This document shows, in pieces, positions 27,301 to 38,096 of a stretch of 64,000 nt of DNA. Source of the stretch: Aphanomyces cochlioides (lineage: Eukaryota; Oomycota; Saprolegniomycetes; Saprolegniales; Verrucalvaceae). The stretch is from positions 744,001-808,000 of the forward strand of contig JAHQRK010000009.1 in the NCBI GenBank assembly GCA_019828595.1, in the 5' to 3' direction. Each line of letters opens with the position of its first letter. Position 1 is the first letter of the stretch. A model generated the notes under the pieces. The model was not told the DNA's origin. It made no database searches and was given only the letters and a program-made list of their open reading frames with translations. The position numbers and the translations under genes were made by a program.

Positions 27301-27535
27301 TTTGGCCTGGTCGGTGGCGGAATAAAGTTGGGAAATGGCCCCATGGCCCCATCGACCAGTCCATGGCGTGGTTTGCTCAATCGCAGCATTTGTCGCTTTG
27401 ACGCCACTGAACTGCGCCCAGTTTGCTATTCAAAACGTGAGCTACAAGGCCAAGAAGAGGCATGCGTTGCATCGTACATGCCAAGACAGATGCGACCCAC
27501 AGCGTCGTCCACAGCGCAGCCCACAGCAGGTGCAT
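24333..27535 (-). CDS. Kelch-repeat single-pass membrane protein with Lys/Asp-rich cytosolic tail
   Basis: Exon 1 (27535-27478) encodes a signal peptide, MHLLWAALWTTLWVASVLA. Exon 2 is 27425-27168 and exon 3 starts at 27121. The ectodomain has Kelch-type blades marked by MYVIGGDD, LYILGGR, LYLAGG, LWLFGGR and VYVFGGK. A small Cys-rich insert contains CTSQKDCFGDTTC. A helical stretch (IELLQGMNASDVEELHRANI) and an Ala/Lys segment precede the last blade. Then come a beta-sandwich-like region, a transmembrane helix (LIIAMLVLFFVICLGVFL, about 24870-24925) and a basic cytosolic tail of roughly 190 residues. From about 24560 to the stop this tail is almost only Lys, Asp and a few Thr/Ser/Val (KKDKK-type units). 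The intron near 25390-25430 seems to need a GC-AG donor to keep the frame. The gene is divergent from the nuclease gene. Confidence 0.8.
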
Positions 27536-27706
27536 CAGCGGTTACTGCGCCAAGTTGAGATGAAAATCGGTTTCACAGCCAAGTCAAGCAAGACGCTCGC
27601 AAGGGAGGCACGGCCATCGCGACGATGATGCCGGAGACGCAGCTCGCTTGGCGTGAAGGGCTTCATCATTGTCACACTAAATAATTCGACTTTGAGTTTT
27701 GTGACG
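27536..27706. promoter_or_regulatory. Short shared 5' region, Kelch / CCR4-type nuclease
   Basis: 171 bp separates the Kelch start (27535, minus) from the preferred nuclease start (27707, plus). I see no clear CCAAT box or TATA box. Assigned as a probable bidirectional promoter from position alone. Confidence 0.3.
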
Positions 27707-29405
27707 ATGGACAACGGTGATGACCAGGTTGAGGTGACAGGGGAGAGGACAGAGCCAAGCACGACCGAGCAGCCAACGAGCGAGCCAAACAAACAAGAAA
27801 GTCAAGTAGGACGCGGTCGTCGACCCAGTGGTCGTGGTAAATTCGCAAGAGTGCCGCAGCGTCGAGCGCCAACCAATGTCAACATCTTCTCGGCGATTCC
27901 AAACTACGACCGAGCGTATACGAGCCGCAGCGAGGCGGAGCAGAACGCAACGAGCTTCCGCGTCGCGTCGTTCAATGTTCTGGCTGGTAAACTCGCCTTC
28001 TCTGCGTGTCTATTGACTTGTGTCTCAGACTATTTGGCCTTGAGTCCGACTGGAAGTCTCGCTCACAGCCATCCAAGTCAAGCGTGGAAATACCAGTATC
28101 ACGACGACATCCACGCTGCTCCATTCTTACTCTTGTTGCTTTTCTAGATGGTCCTTTCGACGGACGCGACTTCTTCGAGAGATCTTGAGCTGGCAGGCTG
28201 CGATTGTCTGCCTCCAGGAAGACGACCACTATGGCGACTACTTTGAACCCGAACTGCGCAAGGTAACGACGTTCATATTCCGTCCATGGCTTGATTGTAG
28301 CTTGTCTAGTACGGCTACGTCGGCGCCAACAAGCAACGGTACAATGCTTGAGAGGGAACGAGTTGGACTAACATGGCAACTGGCAGCACTGGCGTTGACA
28401 CGCTCGACGGATGCAGCATCTTTGTCAAGGCCGACGTGTTTGAGATCAAGCGGGTCGTTCCGCTCGAGTACAACCAGCCAGGCCATGCAGTCTTGGACCG
28501 AGACAACATTGCGCTAGTGCTTTTGCTTGAGCACCGAGCGAGCAAGGAGCAAATCGTGGTTGCAAACACGCACATTTTATTCAATCCTCGGGTCGGTTGC
28601 ATCCTAACGAGTGTGAAAAATCCTGATGGAATCGTAGCGTGGCGACGTCAAGTTGGCGCAGTTGCAGCTCTTGTTCGAGACCGTCCAGTCGCTGGAATGC
28701 AGCAAAAGGATCCTCTGCGGGGATTTTAATCTCACGCCCAAGAGTGCGCTGTACGAGTTCATTTCCAGCGGCGTGTTGGACGGCGCGTCCGTCGCAACCG
28801 GCGAAGCTTCAGGACAATACGCTCGCGGAAACGTACGTCTCTATCATTGTGGATTCTCTTGATGCCGAATGTAGCATTCGTACTTCCACAATGATTTCCA
28901 CAGCAAAAGCGACGAACAAGTCGAGCGACACCAAGGCGCTGGGACTGCTGCCTACCGATTCAAGCCGCCAACGACGCCAATGCGACATGGGAATAGTCTT
29001 GGCGTTCAGGCCACACACGATGTAAAGCGTAATGGTCTTTCGCCGGCCTTAAAGGCGTTCTTGTAGCTCCACTTGCGCAGTGCGTACGCCCAGCATCCGA
29101 CGGACGAAACGACCGGCGAGCCATTTGCAACGTCGTACCATGATCGCTTCTTGGTAAGATCTCGAGGGGGATTAGACATTGAGATGAATTTGGCTGTCGT
29201 AGGGCACAGTAGACTACATTTGGTACGGCAATGTCGAGTGCACTGGCGTGGTTGAGATGCCAAAAATGGACTTCTTTCAACAAATTCGAGCGCTTCCGAC
29301 GCGGTAAAACTATGTCAGCATCATGACGATCGCGCTTAATGTTCCTTTCGTTGTAGAGACCTTGGAAGCGATCACTTGTCGCTCGTGGCGGACTTTGCGT
29401 TGTAA
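27707..29405 (+). CDS. CCR4/Angel/PDE12-type endonuclease-exonuclease-phosphatase family nuclease
   Basis: Mg-dependent nuclease fold of the family that removes poly(A) or 2',5'-oligoadenylate. The N-terminus is basic and disordered (RGRRPSGRGKFARVPQRRAP). The catalytic domain begins SFRVASFNVLADYLALS across the first intron. The metal-binding Glu is in CLQEDD, then CGDFNLTPKSALYEFI, TVDYIWYG and the terminal catalytic SDHLSLVADF. Eight or nine introns of 43-50 nt; all joins tested keep the frame. The domain fills the whole protein with no leucine-rich repeat in front, so it is closer to Angel/PDE12/nocturnin than to yeast Ccr4. The preferred start is 27707 (MDNGDD); an in-frame ATG at 27653 is possible. 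Stop 29403-29405, 72 bp before the CEP131 start. Confidence 0.82.
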
Positions 29406-29477
29406 CTGCTTGGGTCATCTTAATAACGTTACATGAAACTGTTTGAAACTGTTTGGAGATCGGGAGAAAGCTACAAC

Positions 29478-31975
29478 ATGAGCCTTGTCAACGATGACGG
29501 TGCTACTACTTTGGCTCTATCACTGTAAACTCACGACGAAGTAGAGCTTCCATCGTTTTCACAGGACAATAACGTCGTCGACGAGGTTTTGCATTCTTCG
29601 CCTTCCAAACTTACATTCTCCTCAGGCAGAAGCACCTCCAGAGCTCATCTTGGACGATCCAGCAGAGACTCCACCGCCCTTGTACACTGACAAAGAGTAT
29701 GTGGCCTCTCTGTCCACTCGATTGTATAACGTTGGCGCTATCTAGACCACTCAAATCGGCGTCGTCGTCAGCAAGCAGCATCTATGACTACCTCGACCAA
29801 GTCGAGATGAAATCCATCCAACAGCTCCAGCTAACTGCAAGCACTGCGAAATCTAGACAGCTCCCACCGCTTGCACGGAGTTCTCAAGTCGTGTGGGAGC
29901 CATCACCGCCGCCATCGTCGGTGAAATCATCGCGGAGTAGTCAGGATAACCAGTACTATGCTGAAATCCGCGAGAAACTCGTCACACTCAACATTGAGCT
30001 CCAAGTATGCGCAGCCGCGACGATCAAGGGGAGTTCATCAAGTTATTCTTGTAGGACAAGACACAAACGATCGAGTTACTGCACGCTGCACGAAAGAAAG
30101 ACAAAACCAAGGCCAAAGAAAAAGCAGCACAAGCTGAAAAGGAATTCAAAGTACTACACGCTTTCCTCACTTGATTCAAAGTTCAAACGTGTTTACAACG
30201 CAGGCAGCGCTACTTGCGCAGAAGACACAACTTGACAAGGAAATCGAGAAACAATTGGACTTTGCCCAGACTCTCGTTGCGGACAAAGTTTGCTTCTTCG
30301 CTTGGATTTATGGTTTGACTTTGAGTTTGTAGGCGCAACTCGTCAAGCAATGCGAAGCTATCACTGCAGAGCTCAAGAAAAACCAAGAGCGCATCCAGCA
30401 GACGGAGGAAGCATTCCAGAGACAGATGAAAGATGCCAAAGAACGATGGGCTGTCCAGGAAAAAGTCAAACGCGACCAATGGGTAAATTCTACTCCGTCG
30501 GCGCTGTTTATGCTGGTTGTAGATGGTTAAAAAGACGGAAGAAATCAAAAAGTCGACGATCAAAGCACTCGAGCCAGATGTGCAAGCGATCATGACGAAA
30601 TGCAAAGAAAATCTCGACAAAGCGCGCGATGCCGCGGCGGTACGTGGAGTTTTCTCTCGCTGATTTTAAAAATGTTGCTAGGACGAAAAGCGAAAGCTCA
30701 TCATCGCCCACGAAAAAGAAAAAGATGAACTTTTGAAACGACAGCGCGAAGAATACGAGAAGAAACTCGTCGAAGCGCGTGAGAAAGAACGAAGCAAGCT
30801 CATGTATCGCCTCGATGCCGCGGACGCTGAACTCCAGCAGCAGCTCAATCAGCAACGGCGCCGTCTCCAAGACGAAGCCGAGAAAGCCCGAAACGACTTG
30901 GTCTTGGAAATGCGTGCTCTGAAACTCCAACACAGCCGCGATTTGGATGACATGCGAGTCGTCGAGCGACAGCGCATCGACCACGAACTCACTCAACTGC
31001 AAAAAGAAAAGGAAGAACTCGCGCGACGATATGACGCCGATGCGGCCGCGCTCCGGGAAAAATGCAAACTCGAAGTAGACGCCATGCAGTCTTCCATCGC
31101 CGCGAGTTTGCGCAGTGAGATGGAGAAGGAGAAAGCGAAATGGGAAGCGGAGATGATCAAGCGCCGCGACGAGAAGATTCAAATGGTGATTGACAAACTT
31201 CATGGAGAAACGCAGAAAAAAGTCGACGCGGCTGAAAAGCGACTTGCTGCGCAGTATGAACTCGACACTCGAGTACGATATATTGCACGGCAATGGAATT
31301 GACGCCCCTGGACAGGAATTTGAAAAGAAACTGCGCGCCGCGGGCGACATTGAAGCCGCCTGGATGGAAAAGAACCGAGAACTGTTTGAAAAATGCACGA
31401 AATTAGAGCAACAGCGCGATCTCATTCAAGCCAAATGCACAGAGCAAGCTCAAGCATTGCAAGCTGCCCAAGACAACGTCGCTCGGTACTCGGTGGCTCT
31501 ACAGGAGGTTTGTTGTCGGACTAATATGAATATTTGCTCATGATTTCAACCAGGAACGAGAATTATTGAGCCAGGAGCGTCATAATGTCGCCAGGCACGT
31601 TGATGCAATACGAAACGAGTCGGAACGCGAGCGAGAAACGCTAAAAAGCACTGTGGAGAGCCTGGAAGCCAAGCTTGACATGGTTTGCTGCATGAAGTTG
31701 TCGATGTCTGACTGTGGAATGCAGATGGAGAGAAAGCACGCAGCGTATATTGCCGACATGCGGGCCAACCATGTACTCAAGAACACGCTGAGCATTGTTT
31801 ACTGTGGAAATTCTAGGACGATATTCTCGAGAAGCTGCATGCTCGAGTCCGCGCGACGGTCGCCAAGAAAGACGACATGATTGAAACTCTGCGAGAGGAG
31901 CTGCACATGGCTCAAGTCCGCGTCACAAAATGCGAAGCGATCATCAATCAACAGCGCGAGCAGCTCATTGCATAG
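29478..31975 (+). CDS. CEP131: CEP131 (AZI1) centrosome/basal-body coiled-coil protein
   Basis: Long coiled-coil protein assembled through about ten short introns, beginning MSLVNDDELPSFSQDNN (first intron 29500-29545). The N-terminal 130 residues are Ser/Pro-rich. The rest is continuous coiled coil with the order of CEP131. Landmarks: KKTEEIKKSTIKALEPDVQA (about 30525-30590), counterpart of the animal KEVTVRGLEPEIQ segment; EKIQMVIDKLHGETQKKVD (about 31175-31220), counterpart of the IELVIHRLEAD segment; and the end VRATVAKKDDMIETLREE ... INQQREQLIA. Stop 31973-31975. CEP131 sits at centriolar satellites and basal bodies and supports cilium formation, which fits an organism with flagellate zoospores. 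It is shorter than the animal protein (about 1,080 residues), mainly at the N-terminus. Confidence 0.8.
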
Positions 31976-32450
31976 CTAGACGTCTCGCAATGAATATCGA
32001 CTGCGTCTGTGTGAATTCCAGTCGAGACCAGCTGAACATGCATGGCACGCACGAAACATCCAAAGACAGCAAAATACTTGCGATATTCAACCGCAATCCT
32101 GCTCGTCATTGCTTCTAGCCTTGTGCTCTTGCCTTGTAATCCTTCAGGACTGTCCAACTTTGCTGCCAAGTTGTCGAGCACAGTCTGGGTATAAAGATAT
32201 GATTTTGGAAAGCACGGGGATCTTCCTATGGCATTTGATGAAAACTTTCTCGTCTTTTCAGTGGACTGAGCGCTGCCAATCCAGGGGGAGAGAAGGGTGA
32301 CTCTCTTGTCCATTTTGTTGTGCTTCGTGTAGATCAACTTTGATGGTTGTAGCTCGTTGTCATCGTGGGGGAGCGTGGGGGGAGTCGTGGGGGAAAGGAA
32401 GGGGTGTAGGGTTTAGGGGTGTAGGGGTTCTGGTCAATCGGGTTGAAGGA
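31976..32450. other. Intergenic interval, no supported gene
   Basis: Between CEP131 and the epimerase. A 129-codon minus-strand ORF (32337-31948) overlaps the CEP131 end and lacks protein-like features. A G-rich stretch at 32360-32430 (GGGGGAGCGTGGGGGG-like) lies just upstream of the epimerase start and may belong to its promoter. Confidence 0.4.
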
Positions 32451-33687
32451 ATGGTTTTGCGATCTGGAAGCATGTTGGTATCAAGGCGAGCGACGCTGAA
32501 GCGATCATGGAGCCAATGGCCGCGGCAATACACGTATTGGAGTGGCTTTGTCTGCTTCATTCTTGGCTTTATGTGCTCGGCGTCGTGGAGTGAACGGAGT
32601 GGCATCTTCTCCATACGAAACCACCTTGACTTGACGACGACAGACCGACCAGACGACCCACCGACAGTTCTTGTGACTGGAGGCTTGGGATTCATCGGCA
32701 GCCATGTGGTGGAAGACTTGCATGAGCACGGCTTCCACGTCGTGGTCTTTGACGACATGAGCAACGGGAAGAACTTTGATGTGGCACGAAATGCATCGGC
32801 AGTCTTGCTCAAAGATATCACACACTTGAGCGACTTTGACTCAATCCCAATGCCGATAGACTATGTTGTCCATCTTGCAGCCGCTGTGTCAGTCGTCGAA
32901 AGCGTATCGATGCCAGAAAAATACCATCGCATCAATGTTGATGGCTCGCGGTATGTCCTCGAATGGGCTCAACGACACAAGGTATGCTTTTGACATTCCA
33001 CTTGGCTCATCTGGTGCTGGCGAAGGTCAAGCGTGTAGTCGCAGCTTCCACGTCTTCCATCTACGGAGACGTACCCTCCGACCGTATTCCACTTGCGGAA
33101 TCCTCAGCAAACGGCGGAATTTCGCCGTACGCGACGTCCAAGTTTGAAATGGAGCAGCTCTTGGAAACAATCTCCAAACAAGGCCTTCCAACGACTGCTC
33201 TGCGCATTTTCAATGCGTATGGACCGCGACAAGATCCAACATCGCTCTACTGGTATTTTATCATTATCGGAAGGCGAGAGACTAAGTGACTTGTAGTGGT
33301 GTCGTGGCTTTCTTCATGGATCAAGCAATGAAGAACGGAAATCTTGTGATCACTGGCGACGGCAAACAACTCCGTGACTTCATTTACGTCAAAGATGTCG
33401 CTGTGGCCGTTCGCCTCGCCATGCTGAGCCAAGACACTGGCTTTGAAGCGTTCAACATCTGCACTGGCGTGAAGACTACTGTCCTTGGACTGGCGCAGTA
33501 TGTGCAAGCTACGTTTGGGTCAGAAGCTTCGATTGAATTCCGAGAAAAGCGACCGGCGGACGTCCGGCATTCTGTCTGCGATCCAACTAAAGCGCAGAGA
33601 CAGCTGGGTTTCACAGCGCAATACTCGTTCGAGCATGGAATCGCTGAAACTTGGAAATGGCTATCTCAATGGCCACGACTGAGATGA
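32451..33687 (+). CDS. Membrane-anchored NAD-dependent sugar-nucleotide epimerase (UDP-sugar 4-epimerase type)
   Basis: Three exons: 32451-32981, 33026-33252 and 33297-33687, giving 382 residues. A short basic N-terminus and an uncleaved membrane helix (YWSGFVCFILGFMCSAS) predict a type II anchor, as in Golgi UDP-sugar epimerases and decarboxylases. The extended SDR core has the NAD-binding motif VTGGLGFIGSH, YVVHLAAAVSV, ASTSSIYG, the catalytic Tyr-Lys pair in SPYATSKFE, RIFNAYGPRQ and RDFIYVKDVA. Motifs fit UDP-glucose or UDP-glucuronate 4-epimerases; the exact substrate cannot be read from the sequence. An in-frame ATG at 32340 would add 37 low-complexity residues, which I consider leader. 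It converges with RPB11 (stops 26 bp apart). Confidence 0.83.
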
Positions 33688-33713
33688 CAATACCCCATAG
33701 ATATGTAATTATT

Positions 33714-34073
33714 TTAACTAAATCCACCTTGGTCCTTGTTGTTGCCCGTGAGACGTCGAAAGAGCAGCGCCAATTCGTCAAACTCAATCGAGAGATCGTC
33801 GAGGCAATTACTCAATGCTTGAATCGGCGTCGAATCGTTGTTCGTCTGGATACGAATCTTGATGTCGTTCACCAATGGATGGGGATGCTGGTAGCCGGCA
33901 AACGTCACGTTCTTGTCGCGGAGGAGCTGCATTCGCACGAGATTCGCAACCGTGTGATCTTCCCGAAGAATTGTAAACTGTCCGGCGTTGCTGATACGCG
34001 TATCCTTCTCGTACGTGACTTTGGTGGCACCATCAGGGACAATGTAAGCATCGCTGCGATTTGGAGCGTTCAT
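33714..34073 (-). CDS. RPB11: RNA polymerase II subunit RPB11
   Basis: Single exon, 119 residues, matching the roughly 117 of the human protein. RPB11 pairs with RPB3 through an alpha-like dimerisation domain, a platform for Pol II assembly. Diagnostic parts: KVTYEKDTRISNAGQFTILR, EDHTVANLVRMQLL, VTFAGYQHPHPLVNDIKIRI and the C-terminal helix with LSIEFDELALLFRR. The absence of a longer N- or C-terminal extension separates it from the AC19 subunit of Pol I/III. Confidence 0.95.
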   Translation of the reverse strand: MNAPNRSDAYIVPDGATKVTYEKDTRISNAGQFTILREDHTVANLVRMQLLRDKNVTFAGYQHPHPLVNDIKIRIQTNNDSTPIQALSNCLDDLSIEFDELALLFRRLTGNNKDQGGFS

Positions 34074-34969
34074 GGCTCAAGAATGAGTATGGAGATTCTC
34101 CACAAATTTATATTCCTAGACCATACTTATTATTTTCTGAAGGGTATCTATTGTGAAAAGTACCTTCGATATATTATATGTCTCATCTCAGTCAAACGCA
34201 AGGCGTGACAACAAGTTGACAGTCAACGAAAGATTTTGCAAGCAGATAAGCAGTTCTTTCAGCTAGCAGTAGCGATGGCTCTATTGTCCTGCTACCGGTA
34301 GTAGGACTCGTCGTGAAGCCATTGTCATTATCTCTGCTGGCGTGGAACAAGAGCTCTGAGAAGACTATAGTTAGAGCCACGCTTTGATCCCCGACAACAA
34401 GTCCAAGGGCTATAACACAACCTCCGTCCCTTGCTAGAAGCCCCTAAAATCTACCATCATGGCGGGCACAGGCTTCAAGCCTCTGTACTCCAATTTGTCT
34501 TGTAGTTAGATCGTTGAGGTGCTTTGCGAGGTTGCCCTGATTCCATTAATAGTCGACCATTCGAGTTGAAACATCTCACATTCAATGCCGTACTGCTGCT
34601 TGCCCAGCGGCAATCTTCTCAATGGAATTGTACGCAACGGGAAGTATACTGAACTTGGTCGACACAAGATTGTAAAAAATCGTAGCCATGGGAAGAAAGG
34701 ACTTGTGAATTTTGAAAAAGTTGAGACACATGTATGCCAACGTCCAGGCAGTAATAGCCCGATCCGCCCGGTAAATTTCCAGACCGAAACCGATATTTTT
34801 AGATAAAAGAATGAATTAACATGATAACCGACCCATAGAATTCAAACCGAGTCCATGAAATGTCTTCCGTGACTTTGCTTGTGACACACAAGAGTTTCAA
34901 TACTGAAGGCAATCCAAGAGGTGCGCGTGTGGCTCTCATTCTCTCATTTGCCAATTTAAACCAACGTAC
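34074..34969. other. Intergenic interval, no supported gene
   Basis: AT-rich, with only short ORFs on either strand. I see no tRNA-like or repeat structure. It marks the change from the compact gene block to the accessory region. Confidence 0.4.
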
Positions 34970-35260
34970 ATGAGCCTACTGATTGTCAGTCCGTTCTACC
35001 CGATTATTCAGCCAACCGCCGATTCTGTGTTTGACGAACTCTTCCAAGCCGTCGAGCGAACCATTCAATACCAAGTGGCGTCTACAATTGAAATGGTCAA
35101 CTCGATGATGGATGGTATCGGCCACGACTCAAGCGATGAAAGCGAAAGCGACGAAGAAGAGGTGGCATGCCTTGATTACCTTAACGCTCTCGACTCACAA
35201 GATCCATTCGATGACTGTGAAGTTGTCGAGATGGCCAGCACAACAAGACAACCGTGCTAA
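34970..35260 (+). CDS. Small acidic protein, unrecognised
   Basis: Complete ORF of 96 residues starting at ATG 34970. The first 50 residues could form helices (FDELFQAVERTIQYQVAST). The second half has a Ser/Asp/Glu cluster (DSSDESESDEEE) and further acidic residues. The composition resembles real short regulatory proteins more than random sequence, but I know no homologue and see no splice partner. It could be one exon of a longer gene. Confidence 0.3.
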   Translation: MSLLIVSPFYPIIQPTADSVFDELFQAVERTIQYQVASTIEMVNSMMDGIGHDSSDESESDEEEVACLDYLNALDSQDPFDDCEVVEMASTTRQPC

Positions 35261-36215
35261 TCGGCGTGTTCACAATCTCCATCAACGTCTTATTTAGTCG
35301 CTTTAATTTATGATAGTCTTGTTATTTAACTAAGCATCGTTCCTCTTCAGTTTGTTCGAGCGTACCAAGCAATCGCCGTTCTGGTAGTTAGCAGAATCAA
35401 GTAAATATTCACGACGATGAACGAGTAATCTTAGCCTTATAGAAGCCCTTCCTCCGCAGCCTTGTTTGGCCAGACGTGAGATTAGTCAGCTCATTGCAAA
35501 ACATTCATTTGAAATGAATTGTTCATGACGGGCAACGTTCATTCCCCTCAATCAGTCTGAGAACCTGCAGTCATGAATCCACCCGTGAGTGTACGGCTTG
35601 TTTCACTCCCTCCACTGGAATCCAACAGTCCCACCCCATGAGAAGTCATGAACTTTGATCACTCGCCCGAATTAAACCACGGAGCTGGGGTTATTCCTGC
35701 CTTTGGGCCAAGAGAACAGACACACCAAAGATGGTCGACTCATTCGGCTCAGCTCCAAGGCAATTACCGGTAACATGAAGCAGTAAGAGGAAGTGATAAG
35801 GTAAGTGAAGGGGGAAATGGAAGAGGGGGAAGAACGAATACCAATAACTTCTCATACCACCCGCCTTCGCTCGCACTGTCTTGGAATAGCAACAGTGGGC
35901 GTTCATCAATGGCAGTTTCTTTACGATAAAGTAAAAAACCCCGACATCCCGAGTCAACGAAGGGGGTCTCGTCCGATCCTCAAAGTTATTGGTATTGTCT
36001 GATTGACTCAAAATTTCCAGAAATCGATCAAACTTTCAATCAATCACCAAATCGAACCAGCCAATCAGCGTCCAGAATTTGTTTAAACACACACAAAACA
36101 CACCAACACACACACATTCATTCATGTACCTTCCGATTATACTTGAATTCACTATTGCCAGATTGATCACACAAATTTCGTCGATTTTGATCAAAACTGT
36201 AAATTTGGACGAAAA
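35261..36215. other. Intergenic interval up to the first DNA transposon
   Basis: No gene supported. There is an A/C-rich microsatellite-like stretch (ACACACAAAACACACC-type) at 36086-36120. Short ORFs on both strands show no domain. Confidence 0.4.
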
Positions 36216-36254
36216 AGACAATATGAGACCCCGGCAGACAACGTGATGCTTAAG
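36216..36254 (+). repeat. Left terminal inverted repeat of DNA transposon
   Basis: Inverted partner of 37623-37661, 33 of 39 positions identical by eye. Confidence 0.8.
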
Positions 36255-36394
36255 CCATTTTTCGACTTTTGAGATAATCAGCTTTGAATCTGAAGTACCA
36301 CTCTTTCAGCCACCTCCACTTCATTTGAGATATGGTCATGGGAAGAAATTGTAATAAAATAAAGCATTCATTATATTACGGACAATAAAATAAA

Positions 36395-37202
36395 ATGAGT
36401 GACCATGCTGAAAGTTCCGATGGCGCTGGGTACGAGTCTGCGTGGTGCGCTGAAGGCTCCGACGAGAGCGAATACTGGAATGACTCTGTATTTCCAGCAA
36501 AAATCAGTTCTTGATGGCAATAAGTCCTTAGCTATGTATGCTGACAACTGCGGTGGTCAAAACAAGAACAATTATGTGATCAAGTTTTTGCTCATGGCAA
36601 CGTTTACCGGAAGACTCCATCGCGTGGACTACAACTTTTTTGTGAAGGGACATACTAAAAATTCGTGCGATCGTGGCTTTGGCCACACAAGAAAAAAGTT
36701 TTTGAAGACCGATTGCTGGACATTTGATCACATTCTCCAGGTTGTTCAATCCTCGTCATTGTCAAACAAATGTGTGACCCTGGAAAATAAAGAGAAGCCG
36801 TTTTCCGACTACAAGCCAGTTGTCGACGAATTGTTTTTGAATCTTCAAGGCATTCAGAAGTATCAAATGTTCAGAATGCAAAGCAGCGAGCCTGGTGTTG
36901 TCGAATGCCGCCGCTACCCAAGCGACGAACCAAAAAGATTTGACCTCAGACGTACGTACGATGGAATTGTTGTTGACAGTGACCGAGCGCTAATGTTGTG
37001 GGAGCAAGCGCAAACGATAGACCGTCCTCGGTTCAATCCTGAGAAGGCTCGAGATTTGTACAAGAAGATTCGTCCATACGTGCCACTGCAATTTCGCAAC
37101 TGCGGCTACTACGACAAGCCAAATGAGGTAGTGACCGAAGCTGCTAAACGAGTCAAGCGAGCCAGAGCACAACAACAAAAGCAAAAGCGGCTTGATGATT
37201 AA
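36395..37202 (+). pseudogene. Broken transposase: acidic N-terminus joined out of frame to a DNCGGQNK-type C-terminal half
   Basis: The only good ATG (36395) opens a 39-residue acidic ORF (MSDHAESSDGAGYESAWCAE...) ending at 36514. A long frame in another phase runs to 37202. It contains YADNCGGQNKNNYVIKFLL, VDYNFFVKGHTKN and CDRGFGHTRKKF, a pattern (D-N-C-x-G-Q-N-K then H-T-K-N) found in a family of transposon-encoded proteins with an RNase H-like core. I cannot name the superfamily. The long frame lacks its own ATG near the start, so the two parts look like the ends of one transposase whose middle was lost. Confidence 0.6.
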
Positions 37203-37622
37203 CTGAGCACTTGAACACGACGTATACTTGATTCAATAAATGTTACTCAGCCAACAAACAAAATGATGTTTATTTGCTGACACGTCATACAAAATGATGG
37301 CTATCGAAATTTTAAAAAAAAATTAAAAAAATTCATCAAAAAATTTACCGGAAAAATCCGGTTAATTTCTTATTTTTGCTGTTTGAGCATCTTCCAGTAC
37401 GTTTTGAGCCAATTGGACGCCAGAAATCGGTAGCTCGTGTCGAGTGTTATCCAATGGTGAAATAAAAAAAAACTTGAAAAAATTGAAAGCCGCGGCAAGA
37501 CCGTCGCGCCGACAACCATATATCAATAACCATGACGAGTTCTGGGGATATTAAACGGTCAAAATGTAGCTAAGATAACGCTCTATCGCCCTGTATAGCT
37601 AACTCCAACTTCAACAAAACCC

Positions 37623-37661
37623 CTTAAGCATCATTTGGTCAGCTGGGGTCTCATATCGTCT
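37623..37661 (-). repeat. Right terminal inverted repeat of DNA transposon
   Basis: Inverted partner of 36216-36254. Confidence 0.8.
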
Positions 37662-37734
37662 ACTTTGGAAAACAAAGTAAAGATGACTATACTATAGAAA
37701 TGATCCTGTAAAAGTACGGTCTTGATCTCATTAA

Positions 37735-37760
37735 CAGACTGCGACAACAACGAGCAACCT
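37735..37760 (+). repeat. Left terminal inverted repeat of Tc1/mariner-like element
   Basis: 26 bp, perfect inverted match to 39618-39643. Confidence 0.9.
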
Positions 37761-38096
37761 TTTGCCTGTATTTCAGGCAATATTTTATCAATTTTCTTCA
37801 GAAAATGTTTGGGTCATTGGAAATTTGTAATGCAATAGTGTTGTTTAAATACAATACTGCAGAACTAAATATACTATGAGATATTTGCAATGAAAACATG
37901 GAATGCAGGTCAATTTTCGCTCCATAATTCTTTAACGTGTAAAATTTTGGGTGTTAATTTAGAGAGGTTAATGAGTATCTGTGTTCCTTCAAAACCATGA
38001 AAATTTATATGCTCCCAAGGATATAAATAGAAGTCCACAAGGCTATATATAGACTCCTGCAACCACTAATCTGCATCCATTTCCTAATATCACACA

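Larger units (their letters stand above)
36216..37661 (+). mobile_element. DNA transposon, 1,446 bp, 39-bp terminal inverted repeats, internally deleted
   Basis: The left terminal repeat 36216-36254 and the inverted right repeat 37623-37661 agree at 33 of 39 positions. Shared blocks are ATATGAGACCCC and TGATGCTTAAG. No clear target duplication is visible. Inside are a short N-terminal ORF and a 267-codon transposase-like C-terminal half in another frame. The element is therefore probably non-autonomous, made by internal deletion of a longer one. Confidence 0.75.

Noticed and set aside
30508..31425. 305-codon minus-strand ORF
   Set aside because: Antisense to the CEP131 coiled coil; Phe/Leu-rich composition is what the reverse of Lys/Glu codons gives.
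31948..32337. 129-codon minus-strand ORF
   Set aside because: Overlaps the 3' end of CEP131 and shows no conserved-looking segment.
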